Below, piece by piece: positions 16,987 through 25,817 of a DNA stretch of 64,000 bases. The notes under the pieces were generated by a model that saw only the letters and a list, made by a program, of their open reading frames with translations, ran no database searches and had not been told where the DNA came from. This stretch comes from CAYXFD01 sp964464175 (lineage in GTDB: Bacteria > Cloacimonadota > Cloacimonadia > Cloacimonadales > JAJBBL01), in contig CAYXFD010000009.1 of NCBI GenBank assembly GCA_964464175.1, positions 1-64,000 of the forward strand, read 5' to 3'. Within the stretch, counting starts at the first letter, position 1; each line of letters begins with the position of its first letter. The translations under genes were made by a program, and so were the position numbers.

Positions 16987-18099
16987 CTATTCTCTGTCTA
17001 TGTCTATCAGGGTATAGTTCTTGTTCCCGAGCCCCAGTTCGTGAGCATAACTTATCTGCCGTTTCCCGCTCACAGAGTTTACCCGCAGGAAAGTATCTTC
17101 ACAGTCGTGCTCTCTGTCTATCAGGTCGTGACTGGCAGCCTCGATGGCGACAATATCGGTCGAAGCGAGTATCCCTATATCGTCCATAAATGGTTTCGGG
17201 GCATTCGGTACACAGTCACAACTCCGGCTGATATTAGCAAGTACGTTGATATAGACCATCTTCCTTTCATTTGCCAAGACCTGAGCATACTCAACGAGCC
17301 GTTCCAGAAAAGCTTCCTGCCTGTTCTCGCTTTCAGGCTGGGAGAACACCCCTGCCGGACATACCGAAATGCACATCCCGCAAGCAATGCAATCGAGATG
17401 ATTGATATTGACCGGTCTGATGGTAATGGCATTTTCGGGGCAGGCATAAACACAGATATCACACTCGATACACCTTGTTCCGTCGTAAATCGGATAATTC
17501 CCTTGATGCAGGAAACGTTTACCTTCTCTGGAAGCGAGACCCATCGAGACATTCTTGATCGCACCCCCGAAACCTGCACTTCCGTGCCCTTTAAAGTGAG
17601 AAAAGATCAGATAGCCGTCATAATCGGGGAAACGACTCCCCGTATAGACACTGCTGAAGTGCTTTGATCTTGTCTCGTAGGCGATGTTTCCATCGGTATC
17701 CAGAATATCTATCGGGGCAAAATCAAACCCGTGACGTCTTGCCAGATCAATATGTGACTCCGTTCTGCTTCTCGGACCGCCATACAGGACATTCGTCTCT
17801 ACCAGGGTGGCATCCAACTCCAGGCAGAGATCCTTAATCAGATGTGCCGGCAGGAAATTCGGGTTACCATCTTCACCGAAATGTACCTTGATGCCGATCT
17901 TTCCCTCCAATTCATCACCGATAAAGGCATAGATCCTCTGAACTGCTTCCGAACTGATCTCACTTGTGAAATAGACCACTGAGGAGAATCTGTCGGAATC
18001 TGAACCGTCAGGATTGGACTGGGACTCTACCCGGCAACTACTACCGACCATAACGATCAAAAGCAGGCAAACAGCTAACGACAATTTTTCTCTAAGCAT
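16987..18099 (-). CDS. DUF362 protein with two 4Fe-4S clusters and a lipoprotein signal
   Basis: A 370-residue DUF362 protein. After a lipoprotein signal (hydrophobic core, lipobox VGSSC, acylated C22), residues about 35-190 carry the DUF362 fold (YFTSEIS; KVHFGEDGNP; HFKGHGSAGFGGAIKN). A dicluster ferredoxin follows with two CxxCxxCxxxCP sets (CIECDICVYACP and CIACGMCISVCP). The C-terminal part returns to DUF362 (STDIVAIEAASHDLID). GGAGAT precedes ATG 18099. The family is thought to carry electrons or aid metalloprotein assembly, but function is not established. Most DUF362 ferredoxins are cytoplasmic; the export signal here is the unusual feature. Confidence 0.85.
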   Translation of the reverse strand: MLREKLSLAVCLLLIVMVGSSCRVESQSNPDGSDSDRFSSVVYFTSEISSEAVQRIYAFIGDELEGKIGIKVHFGEDGNPNFLPAHLIKDLCLELDATLVETNVLYGGPRSRTESHIDLARRHGFDFAPIDILDTDGNIAYETRSKHFSSVYTGSRFPDYDGYLIFSHFKGHGSAGFGGAIKNVSMGLASREGKRFLHQGNYPIYDGTRCIECDICVYACPENAITIRPVNINHLDCIACGMCISVCPAGVFSQPESENRQEAFLERLVEYAQVLANERKMVYINVLANISRSCDCVPNAPKPFMDDIGILASTDIVAIEAASHDLIDREHDCEDTFLRVNSVSGKRQISYAHELGLGNKNYTLIDIDRE

Positions 18100-18193
18100 G
18101 ATTTATCTCCTAAGATATCTATTACTAATATCTAATATCATTGTCAAGCAGCAATCTCTTCAGGCTTTTCTCATCTCTTCAGGGTCAGCACAC

Positions 18194-18781
18194 TTACTCC
18201 ATCTTCTCTGATTTCTGCGAATACGCAACCCTCAAAACACTCTGCTGAAGGGTTACTAAACCTGCCTGCCGCGCAGGATCCTTTCTTGTGTTTATACCCC
18301 CCCTATGAGGTAAATTACTGTTTCGGTAATCACGGGCAGCAATTCTGTCCCTTTTCAACATTTCATTATCTATCGGTGGGAGTGGACCAGGAAACGAGAG
18401 GATTTCGATATAGTCAGGTCTTATATTGATCTCGATGGGATTTTCTCTTTCGTAGCTTTTATGATAGACAGCATTAGCGATTGCCTCTTCAATTGCCTCA
18501 TAGGGATAGTTATAGAATCTATCAGCTTCCGCTTTGCCTTCTCGCTTTCTCATCTCTTCTTTGATAACGAAGTTCTTGATATATTGCAGTACATCTTTTA
18601 ATTGGGCGTGAATCGGACCTGTGAAGATAGTTTCACTGAATGCAGACAATCCGGAAGGATAGCATGAGGTTGGGCATCTTGAAAAGAAAACCAAAGAAGC
18701 AAAGCAAGAAACAAGTTGGCAACTTGTTCTACAGAAAAATGATTTTTTATGATCCTTCCGCCCACTTTTTTTGCCATGCAA
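18194..18781 (-). pseudogene. ATPase-domain piece of an AlbA_2/RecG-like gene, broken
   Basis: The middle of this 195-codon frame (about 18300-18640) encodes the RecG-like ATP-binding domain of AlbA_2 proteins: FTGPIHAQLKDVLQYIK, YNYPYEAIEEAIANAVYHKS, then PIEINIRPDYIEILSFPGPL. Upstream of FSETIFTG the sequence no longer resembles the family: the AlbA_2 domain is replaced by DNA with a REP-type palindrome (18710-18728). Downstream of RDYRNSN the frame drifts and contains a CCTGCCTGCCGCGCAGG palindrome. Both flanks are therefore disrupted. The matching C-terminus may be the piece at 16543-16809. Confidence 0.7.
18710..18728. repeat. REP-type palindrome (solo copy)
   Basis: AACAAGTT, GGC, AACTTGTT forms an 8-bp stem with a 3-nt loop. 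The same palindrome, with other loop bases, flanks the REP-associated transposase gene at 35712-35732 and 36482-36501, so this is a dispersed family member. It lies in the disrupted 5' part of the ATPase remnant. The following 250 bp to 18980 hold no recognisable gene. Confidence 0.6.
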
Positions 18782-18980
18782 CGTGACTAAAATCAGTTAT
18801 AGCTTGATTTCGACCTGAACAGTATCGTTATCTTGCCGAGAATAGGGGTAAAAGGGGTACTTTGGGTTCGTTAGAAAACGGAAGATATGGAGAATCAGGA
18901 ATAGGATATGGATGATTTAGAAGATTGACAATTGACAAGCGGTTTATATTATTGTTTTATCCTGTTCAAGGGAGGTAAAC

Positions 18981-19193
18981 ATGCCAAGTGCAGATAAAAA
19001 AAAGACCGGTAAGAATTCTGATCCCGGAAAAATTGCAAGATTAACTATCAGGCTTGATGAGAAAACTGCTTCCTTGTTTAAGATCATAGCAGCTATCAGG
19101 AGAATGAAACTCGAGGATTTGGGAATAGAAGCAGTAAATACAATAATAGAAAAACATAAGCAGGTTCTGAGGGATTTGTCGGAAAAATTCTGA
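18981..19193 (+). CDS. Small hypothetical protein, possibly ribbon-helix-helix-like
   Basis: A 70-residue basic protein with GGGAGG 7 nt before ATG 18981. A lysine-rich N-terminus is followed by IARLTIRLDEKTASLFKIIA and a helical stretch ending in EAVNTIIEKHKQVLRDL. The short strand (RLTIRLDEK) followed by two helices looks like a ribbon-helix-helix or a small DNA-binding antitoxin-like protein. No toxin partner is adjacent. Family not firmly recognised. Confidence 0.5.
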   Translation: MPSADKKKTGKNSDPGKIARLTIRLDEKTASLFKIIAAIRRMKLEDLGIEAVNTIIEKHKQVLRDLSEKF

Positions 19194-19509
19194 TCTCTTT
19201 TACTATCAGCCTTCAAAATCAAGATTGCGGGATTAGCCGGTCAGGGAGGAGCATTTCAACCTCAGGGGTTAGTTTTTAATTCGTAGTCTTTCTCCGGACG
19301 GGTGCCTGCTTTATGCTTGAAGAATAGCAGTCGTAAAGCTAAAGGGATATATACTTTTATCTGCTTAAGGGGAGCTATTAATTCCGGGCGTTACGAACCT
19401 TGGATCAAGTCTCTATCGAAAACATCTCCTGAAAAGGGCAACGATTTTCATCCTCCAGAGAAACGCGAAGGGATTGCATAAAGAACAATATGCTATTCTG
19501 ATCACAAGG
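19194..19509. other. Non-coding stretch between small gene and trkH
   Basis: About 316 bp between the plus-strand small gene and the 3' end of the minus-strand potassium transporter. I see no convincing ORF, RNA gene or strong terminator. Confidence 0.4.
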
Positions 19510-20847
19510 TTACACAGCTATATCATCATGTTCAGATCTTGCTGTTTTCATGGATGGCAGGAAAAGAGAAATTCCAAAAGCAAGAGGACCTAGTCTTCCC
19601 AGAAACATTAGAAAAACTACAATTAATTTTCCGATATTCGACAAAGAAGATGTGATCCCGGTACTAAGCCCGACTGTACCTAAAGCAGATGCTGCCTCAA
19701 AAATAATTTGCTCAAAATTGTGTGATTCTGTTAAAGATAGTAAATAGCTGCCGACAATCAAAACTGCAAGATAGAATCCTAAACTTGCCATAGCAACCCA
19801 AATCCTTTCTTCAGGAATAACACTTCCCCAAAACTTCACATTATTTCTTCCTTTAACAGTGCTTTTAATCACACCGAAGATAACGCTGAAAGTAGTCGTT
19901 TTTAAGCCCCCTCCTGTGCCGGATGGTGATGCACCGATAATCATTAGCATCATAATAAGTAATAGCGATGCTTTTGATAAGAGACCTGTTTCAATTGTAT
20001 TAAATCCAACAGTCGTAATTGAAGTCATGACCTGAAAAAATGAAACGATAATTCTCTCTGAGAGCGGTAAAATTCTGATACTCGGTTCTCCTATAAATAT
20101 AAGGAAGAAACCGATACCTGTTATCCATGCAGTCGTTGTTAAAATTACTCGGGTTGTTAAAGTTATACTCTCTGTTTTATTAGTAATTGTCCTCCATATA
20201 TCTACAACAACGATAAAGCCTATAGCCCCCATATAGCTTAACGAAGAGAGAATAAAATTAACCCAAAAATCACTTCGAAGAGCTATAAAACTGGAATCGT
20301 AGAGACTAAATCCTGCTGTACAGAAAGCCGAAACACTATGAAAAATAGCTGACCATAATGGATCCGGTATCCCTAGTCTTATAAAAGCTATTAGCAGGAA
20401 AATCATCCCGATTCCCTCAATCACTAAAGTAAAAACACAGATGCTCTTTATAAACTTATCGATCTGTAATCCTTGTGGTAGAGTAAAAACTGTTTCGCTT
20501 ATCAGTTTTCGTCTATTGGATAATACTTTACTCCTTGCAAGAACCACAAAAGAACCAAATGTCATATAACCAAGCCCTCCGATTTGAATTAGAATTAATA
20601 TGATTATCTGACCTAAGAAGTTAAAATCATTACCCGTGCTTAGAGTAACCAAACCGGTTGTTGATATTGCTGACGTTACGGTAAAAAGTGAATCAAGATT
20701 ATTAATAACTACTTTACCGGAATGAGTAAAAGGCAAGCTTAGCAGTATCCATCCGGTTACAATATATGATAAATATCCAAGAGTTACCAGTCGTATGGGA
20801 TGAATGTTTTGTAAAAAGGTTTTGAAACCAATCCAAAATTCCTTCAT
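19510..20847 (-). CDS. TrkH/KtrB-family potassium uptake transporter
   Basis: A 445-residue integral membrane protein with four M1-P-M2 repeats. The four pore-loop signatures with their filter glycines are visible: SAISTTGLVT, SAFCTAGFSL, TSITTVGFNT and ASALGTVGLST. It is a K+ (or Na+-coupled K+) uptake channel subunit. ATG 20847 was chosen (GAGGT 8 nt upstream); the 16 extra residues from 20895 are not hydrophobic and look like read-through. Such proteins work with a cytoplasmic RCK subunit (TrkA/KtrA), which is not beside it, so the partner must be encoded elsewhere. Confidence 0.9.
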   Translation of the reverse strand: MKEFWIGFKTFLQNIHPIRLVTLGYLSYIVTGWILLSLPFTHSGKVVINNLDSLFTVTSAISTTGLVTLSTGNDFNFLGQIIILILIQIGGLGYMTFGSFVVLARSKVLSNRRKLISETVFTLPQGLQIDKFIKSICVFTLVIEGIGMIFLLIAFIRLGIPDPLWSAIFHSVSAFCTAGFSLYDSSFIALRSDFWVNFILSSLSYMGAIGFIVVVDIWRTITNKTESITLTTRVILTTTAWITGIGFFLIFIGEPSIRILPLSERIIVSFFQVMTSITTVGFNTIETGLLSKASLLLIMMLMIIGASPSGTGGGLKTTTFSVIFGVIKSTVKGRNNVKFWGSVIPEERIWVAMASLGFYLAVLIVGSYLLSLTESHNFEQIIFEAASALGTVGLSTGITSSLSNIGKLIVVFLMFLGRLGPLAFGISLFLPSMKTARSEHDDIAV

Positions 20848-20929
20848 ATAGACCTCATAATCTGAGCAAGGAATTTCAAACAAAAAAGATGTCAATAACT
20901 TTCACTATATGCCATCCACCCGTTTTTTT

Positions 20930-21560
20930 TCAGAAGCATGACAACTGCTCCTCCTGATTAGCTGATTCTTTGAATGGATTCTTAGAATACCTCTTGAAAC
21001 ACTCAAACAATTCGACCGCTACATTAGCAAGACGATAGTAGATAAATACCTTGAGTTTTCCTATATGATTGAGTCTATCAAGCATAAGATGTGAAGAGAG
21101 CAAAGCTTACGGGTGCTTGTTTTGATTCAATGAATATATAAAGCTGACAGCTAACAGTAAAAGTGAGTTAACTGCCTTAAGCCTTTCCTGTTTCATAACC
21201 CTCATGTTTTCCCACTTATAATACTGTTTTATCTGTCTATGAACCTCCTCAATCTTCCATCTGACACGGTAAGAGGATAATGCTTTCTCTATCTCCTACC
21301 GAACAGGATATTGCTGTATATGGGAAGGGAGATTACAATACAGAGAGAAAAACCTTTGTCGCACTCTATTCCTTCGGTATTCTTACTAACATAGCGACCG
21401 ACAACTAAATCCAGGTAGATTATCTCGGGAATTTTCTTAGGATGTGGATCCCTACTCTGACTATGTCTCCCTTTAAATGAGCTATTCCCGATTGATGCTG
21501 AATTTCAGTTTTTCTCTCTGTGTTGCTTCTCTGAATGTTAAGCAATAGACAGCAACAATA
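20930..21560 (-). pseudogene. IS4-like transposase remnant
   Basis: Minus-strand pieces in different frames reconstruct the C-terminal half of a DDE transposase. They are DLVVGRYVSKNTEG (about 21400); LSSYRVRWKIEEVHRQIKQY (about 21240-21290), which contains the IS4-type Y-R-E-K signature with the catalytic glutamate; ERLKAVNSLLLLAVSFIYSL; and, in another frame, LNHIGKLKVFIYYRLANVA down to the stop at 20930. Several frameshifts make it inactive. It fills most of the gap between trkH and korA; no terminal repeats were located. Confidence 0.65.
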
Positions 21561-21782
21561 CATCTGAATCCTGGTCTATGGTAGTCTAAAGTATATTTTT
21601 AACTAATACTTGCATAACTCAAAACAGATAGTACATTATATTTGTATTGTTTATTACAGCACTGGCTGTAAAAGACCGTGAATTTTGTTGCTCTGCCAGT
21701 ATGTGATTTCAAATGATTATGATTTGTTTTTGGCATAAGCAGTGATTTATATAACTAATTTTATTGTCTAAAGGGATGGAAT

Positions 21783-23498
21783 ATGCAGGAAGAACTAAAT
21801 ATCCGGATCACCGGTGAAGCCGGTCAGGGAATGAATACTATCGGTGCCGTCATTAGTAAGCTTTATAAAGAGACCGGTCATTACATTTTTTCTCATCTCG
21901 ACTATATGTCGAGAATTAGAGGGGGAAACAACTTTTATCAGATCAGGGTTTCGAAGCAGCCTGTTTATTGTCCGCGTGAGAAAGTTGATATCCTCATTCC
22001 TCTCACTGCCGAAGCCATGGATTTGCATAGAGATAACCTTAATAAGAATGGTATGGTGGTTGTTGACAGGGATAAGTTCGAAATAGAAGACTGCAGCGAT
22101 TTTTTCTGTATAAGCTTTTATCAGTTAGCTAATGAAGCCGGAGGAAGCGACATTTATGTCAATTCAGTTTGCACAGGTATTCTTGCTGCTCTGACCGGTA
22201 TCAAGCTGGAAGCAGTTCTGAAAGTTATATCCCGTATTTTTGCCGGTAAGGGTGATGAAATCGTCAGCAATAATGTAAAATCTGCCGAACTCGGTTTCAA
22301 TAATACTATGGAAAAATTCACCTCTGACAGATTTAAACTGCCGGAAACAGAAGAGGTTCCCGGATATCTGCTTAATGGTAACCAAGCAATAGGATTGGGA
22401 GCTATAGCTGCAGGCTGTAAGTTTTATTCGGCATATCCGATGAGTCCTTCTACCGGTGTGATGAATACTGTTGCCCAATACTCTGAACAATATGGGATAA
22501 TTGTGGAACAGGCTGAAGATGAGATTGCAGCAGTAAATATGGTTATCGGAGCTTCCGCCTGTGGAGTCCGTTCCATGGTTTCTACATCAGGCGGCGGATT
22601 TGCCTTAATGGGTGAAGGGATCAGCTTAGCCGGAATGACCGAAACTCCGCTGGTAATTGGAAACATGCAAAGACCCGGTCCGGCAACAGGCTTTCCCACC
22701 CGAACCGAGCAGGCTGATCTTAATCTTGTTCTGGGTGCAGGACACGGTGAATTTGCCAGAGTTGTCTATGCACCGGGAACTATCGAAGAGTCTTTTTATC
22801 TTACTAAAAGGGCATTCAATATTTCCGAAAAGCATCAAATCCCTGTAATTATCCTCTCGGATCAATTTCTTGCAGATTCCTCCCGCAATGTCGATAAGTT
22901 CGATTTTGATAAAGAACCGGTGACCAGAGATTACCTAAGCAACGGGAAATCTCAAAAAATAAGGGACTATAAACGTTATCGTTTAACCTCTTCCGGCATC
23001 TCTCCGCGAGCGATTTTCTCTCTGATAGACGATCCCATTTATATTGATAGTGATGAACATACGGAAGAAGGACATATTACGGAAGAGGGAAAGATCAGAA
23101 CTGATATGGTTAATAAGCGGTTTCATAAGAAGATGGAGGCTTTGAGCAAAGAATCTCTTGAGCCGAATGTCTTTAACCTCGATGAAGCCGATACGATATT
23201 CTTCTGTTTCGGCTCTGTTTTCGGTCCTCTGCAGGAGAGCCTGAAACAGCTTAAAAATAAGAGATTGGCTATGATCCACTTTCCCCAGGTCTTTCCGCTT
23301 GATCAGGACAAAATACTGGCATTGTCAGAAAAAGCGAAGACCTTTTACACGGTTGAAAATAATGCCGAAGGACAGCTGGCAAAGCTCCTTCGCCGCGAAA
23401 CAGGGATCAAAGTAAATGACTCAATTTTGCAATATGACGGACGACCTTTCACTTTGGATAACTTGGTCGGGAAAATAACTGCTATTATTAACCAATAA
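21783..23498 (+). CDS. korA: 2-oxoacid:acceptor oxidoreductase, fused gamma-alpha subunit
   Basis: A 571-residue fused subunit. Residues 1 to about 185 form the gamma domain (ITGEAGQGMNTIGAVISKL; DYMSRIRGGNNFYQIR). Residues about 190-565 form the alpha domain, with FYSAYPMSPSTGVMNT near residue 216 (the substrate/CoA loop) and VEQAEDEIAAVNMVIGASA. It should pair with the adjacent beta subunit to decarboxylate a 2-oxoacid to acyl-CoA with ferredoxin as acceptor. No ferredoxin-like delta subunit is present. Which 2-oxoacid is used cannot be told from sequence; the KorA-type fusion suggests 2-oxoglutarate or a branched-chain oxoacid. Stop and next start are 17 nt apart: an operon. Confidence 0.9.
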   Translation: MQEELNIRITGEAGQGMNTIGAVISKLYKETGHYIFSHLDYMSRIRGGNNFYQIRVSKQPVYCPREKVDILIPLTAEAMDLHRDNLNKNGMVVVDRDKFEIEDCSDFFCISFYQLANEAGGSDIYVNSVCTGILAALTGIKLEAVLKVISRIFAGKGDEIVSNNVKSAELGFNNTMEKFTSDRFKLPETEEVPGYLLNGNQAIGLGAIAAGCKFYSAYPMSPSTGVMNTVAQYSEQYGIIVEQAEDEIAAVNMVIGASACGVRSMVSTSGGGFALMGEGISLAGMTETPLVIGNMQRPGPATGFPTRTEQADLNLVLGAGHGEFARVVYAPGTIEESFYLTKRAFNISEKHQIPVIILSDQFLADSSRNVDKFDFDKEPVTRDYLSNGKSQKIRDYKRYRLTSSGISPRAIFSLIDDPIYIDSDEHTEEGHITEEGKIRTDMVNKRFHKKMEALSKESLEPNVFNLDEADTIFFCFGSVFGPLQESLKQLKNKRLAMIHFPQVFPLDQDKILALSEKAKTFYTVENNAEGQLAKLLRRETGIKVNDSILQYDGRPFTLDNLVGKITAIINQ

Positions 23499-23515
23499 CC
23501 ACTAAATGAGGATTT

Positions 23516-24364
23516 ATGGAACTGAAAGATTATCAAAGTCATGACCCGATTGCCTGGTGCCCGGGATGTGGAAATTTCGGTATTTTAACTGCTCTTAAAC
23601 AAGCCTTACTGAAATTAGAAAAAGCACCTAAGGAGACTCTCCTGGTTTCCGGTATCGGTCAGGCAGCCAAATTACCCCATTATATCAAGGCAAATTGTTT
23701 TAACGGTTTACACGGAAGAGCTTTACCTGTTGCCGTAGCAGCTAAGATGGTCAATCCGGATCTGACTGTTATTGTCAATACAGGAGACGGTGACTGTTAC
23801 GGAGAAGGGGGGAATCATTTTATCCATAATATCAGACGGAATATTGATATAACCGTAATCGTTCACAACAATCAGATTTACGGTCTAACCAAAGGTCAGG
23901 CTTCTCCCACCTCAGAAACCGGATTTACGACAAAGATACAAAGACAGGGAGTCATCCTTGACAGGTTTAATTCCCTGGCTGTATCTATTGCCAACAATTG
24001 CAGTTTTGTTGCCCGTGGTTTTTCCCGCCGGACTGAGGACCTGGCAGATCTCATTGTTGAGGCTGTTAAGCATAAAGGGTTTTCACTGCTGGAAGTAATG
24101 CAGCCTTGTGTTTCTTTCAACAAAACCAATACTTATGATTGGTATTCGGAAAGACTTTACAATGTGCAGGATGACGATTCTTACGATCCGGAAGACAGGC
24201 AAGCTGCCTTTATGAAAGCGCTGGAATGGGGAGAGCGGATACCGATGGGTATTATCTATCGTCATAAGGGTAAAACATACAGAGAAAGAAGGCAAACGGA
24301 CAAGAACCCCTTTCATAATCAGAATAATTATGATATAAGTACTATTTTTGAGGATTTTGCCTGA
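23516..24364 (+). CDS. korB: 2-oxoacid:acceptor oxidoreductase, beta (TPP-binding) subunit
   Basis: A 282-residue beta subunit. The N-terminal WCPGCGNFG (from about residue 14) carries the first cysteines of the 4Fe-4S cluster. The thiamine-diphosphate site is the GDGD motif near residue 91, with NIDITVIVHNNQIYGLTKGQ after it, and the usual SPTS follows. GAGGATTT precedes ATG 23516. It forms the catalytic core with the fused subunit upstream. Length and motifs are normal. It is the second gene of a co-directional run that continues with superoxide reductase and SUF genes. Confidence 0.92.
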   Translation: MELKDYQSHDPIAWCPGCGNFGILTALKQALLKLEKAPKETLLVSGIGQAAKLPHYIKANCFNGLHGRALPVAVAAKMVNPDLTVIVNTGDGDCYGEGGNHFIHNIRRNIDITVIVHNNQIYGLTKGQASPTSETGFTTKIQRQGVILDRFNSLAVSIANNCSFVARGFSRRTEDLADLIVEAVKHKGFSLLEVMQPCVSFNKTNTYDWYSERLYNVQDDDSYDPEDRQAAFMKALEWGERIPMGIIYRHKGKTYRERRQTDKNPFHNQNNYDISTIFEDFA

Positions 24365-24465
24365 AGGACTGCAAATGACATGAAACAGCTCTAATATCTG
24401 TTAAGATTGTTGATCAAGTAACTCCCGGCAAAAAATCTCATAATATAAGACTCAAGGAGGTCAAA

Positions 24466-24861
24466 ATGAAAGAAATGAATGATTTATTCCAAGCAGCAGA
24501 CTGGAAACAGGAAAAACACTCTCCTGTAATTGAAACACCTGAGAGCATTAAGAAAGGTGAGTTCTTCAGTATTGAAGTTTCCATCGGAAAAGAGATTTCG
24601 CACCCTAACGAAACCAAACACCATATCCGCTGGATTGATGTCTATTTTCTGCCTGAGGGTGCTAAATTTCCGTATCAAATCGGTAAAGCTGAATTTACCG
24701 CTCATGGTGAATCTGTGGAAGGACCCGACACAAGTTCGGTCTATACCCACCATCGAGTCTCCCTTAGTTTTAAAACAGACATCGGCGGTACCATTATTGC
24801 CTCGAGTTATTGTAACATACACGGTCTCTGGCAAAGTTCCAAAAAACTCACAGCTGAATAG
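24466..24861 (+). CDS. Superoxide reductase (neelaredoxin-type desulfoferrodoxin)
   Basis: A 131-residue one-iron superoxide reductase. Metal ligands are in place: EKH with H18 (E16 and K17 are the catalytic pair), H46, H52, and C116 with H119 in SSYCNIHGLW. The N-terminal desulforedoxin cysteine domain is absent, so it is the one-centre class. It reduces superoxide to peroxide without making oxygen, a usual anaerobe defence. AAGGAGG precedes ATG 24466. The gene is about 100 bp after korB and 200 bp before sufC; placing it among Fe-S enzyme and Fe-S assembly genes fits protection of Fe-S proteins. Confidence 0.92.
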   Translation: MKEMNDLFQAADWKQEKHSPVIETPESIKKGEFFSIEVSIGKEISHPNETKHHIRWIDVYFLPEGAKFPYQIGKAEFTAHGESVEGPDTSSVYTHHRVSLSFKTDIGGTIIASSYCNIHGLWQSSKKLTAE

Positions 24862-25001
24862 TAACTGATTATTATTGCGAAGATCAAGGAGAAGATGTGA
24901 TTACTATTCTTAAAGCCGGTTCTTGTAATCTTTCTGATGGTCATGCCGTACTGTCTGGAGTAAGCTGAATCTTGCTGCACAGGCTCATCCGATAACAAGG
25001 A

Positions 25002-25020
25002 CCGGTTATTAAGCAACCGG
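25002..25020 (+). terminator. Weak hairpin between superoxide reductase and sufC
   Basis: CCGGTT (25002-25007) and AACCGG (25015-25020) pair across a 7-nt loop and are followed by CTTTCCC rather than a U-run. It may attenuate or process the transcript before sufC; not a strong terminator. Confidence 0.25.
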
Positions 25021-25065
25021 CTTTCCCTATCTTCAGCAAAGAATCCTAAAAAAATCGGAGATAAC

Positions 25066-25797
25066 ATGGAAACTCTGTTAAAGATCAGAAACCTGACTGT
25101 CAAAATCGGCAACAAGACAATCTTGAACGAGCTTGATCTGGATATCGCTAAAGATGAGAATCTCATCCTGTTCGGTCCCAACGCCTCCGGTAAATCAACT
25201 TTGTTGGGTACTGTAATGGGTTTTGATAACTTCGAGGTTATCTCCGGCAGCATTGAGCTTGAAGGTATAGATCTTCTCCCGCTGAAACCCGATGAGCGTG
25301 CAAGAAGCGGACTCGGTCTGATGTTTCAGCATCCCCCAAAAATACGTGGTATAAAACTCGACCAGTTCGCTGAAGTCTTACAGAATGACTCAGTAAGTGC
25401 AGAAGAGAAAGACAGATTGGTCAAAACTTTAAAACTGGAACATTTATTAGACAGAGATCTAAATGTTGATCTTTCCGGGGGTGAGATAAAACGTTCCGAA
25501 CTATTTCAGATCCTTATGCAGTCTCCCAAGCTTCTCCTGCTTGATGAACCTGAATCAGGAGTTGATATTGAAAACGTCGCTGTAATGAGTAATGCTATCA
25601 ACGATTATATGCAGCGTCATAAAGTTTCTGCTTTGATAATAAGTCATACCGGTTATATCCTTGATTATCTGAAAGCAGAAGAAGGCTGTGTATTACTCGA
25701 TGGGAAGATTGTCTGCAGAAGAAATCCAAAACAGATATTTTCCGATATAAAGGAATTTGGTTACGAAAATTGCAGAGATTGCCAAGATACAAGATAG
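25066..25797 (+). CDS. sufC: SufC-like Fe-S assembly ATPase
   Basis: A 243-residue ABC-type ATPase of the SufC family. Walker A GPNASGKST lies near residue 37, the Q-loop in LMFQHPPKIRG, signature LSGGEIKR near 137, and Walker B LLLLDEPESGVD, the SufC variant of the D-loop region. There is no membrane partner; the next gene is SufB/D, so this is the assembly ATPase and not a transporter. GGAGA precedes ATG 25066. With SufB/D it should form a scaffold that builds Fe-S clusters; there is no SufS or SufE/U next to it. Confidence 0.9.
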   Translation: METLLKIRNLTVKIGNKTILNELDLDIAKDENLILFGPNASGKSTLLGTVMGFDNFEVISGSIELEGIDLLPLKPDERARSGLGLMFQHPPKIRGIKLDQFAEVLQNDSVSAEEKDRLVKTLKLEHLLDRDLNVDLSGGEIKRSELFQILMQSPKLLLLDEPESGVDIENVAVMSNAINDYMQRHKVSALIISHTGYILDYLKAEEGCVLLDGKIVCRRNPKQIFSDIKEFGYENCRDCQDTR

Positions 25798-25817
25798 TCA
25801 GATAAAGGTGCGATATT

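Noticed and set aside
17041..17667. 208-codon plus-strand ORF opposite the DUF362 gene
   Set aside because: The minus strand carries an unmistakable dicluster ferredoxin protein; the plus frame is a shadow.
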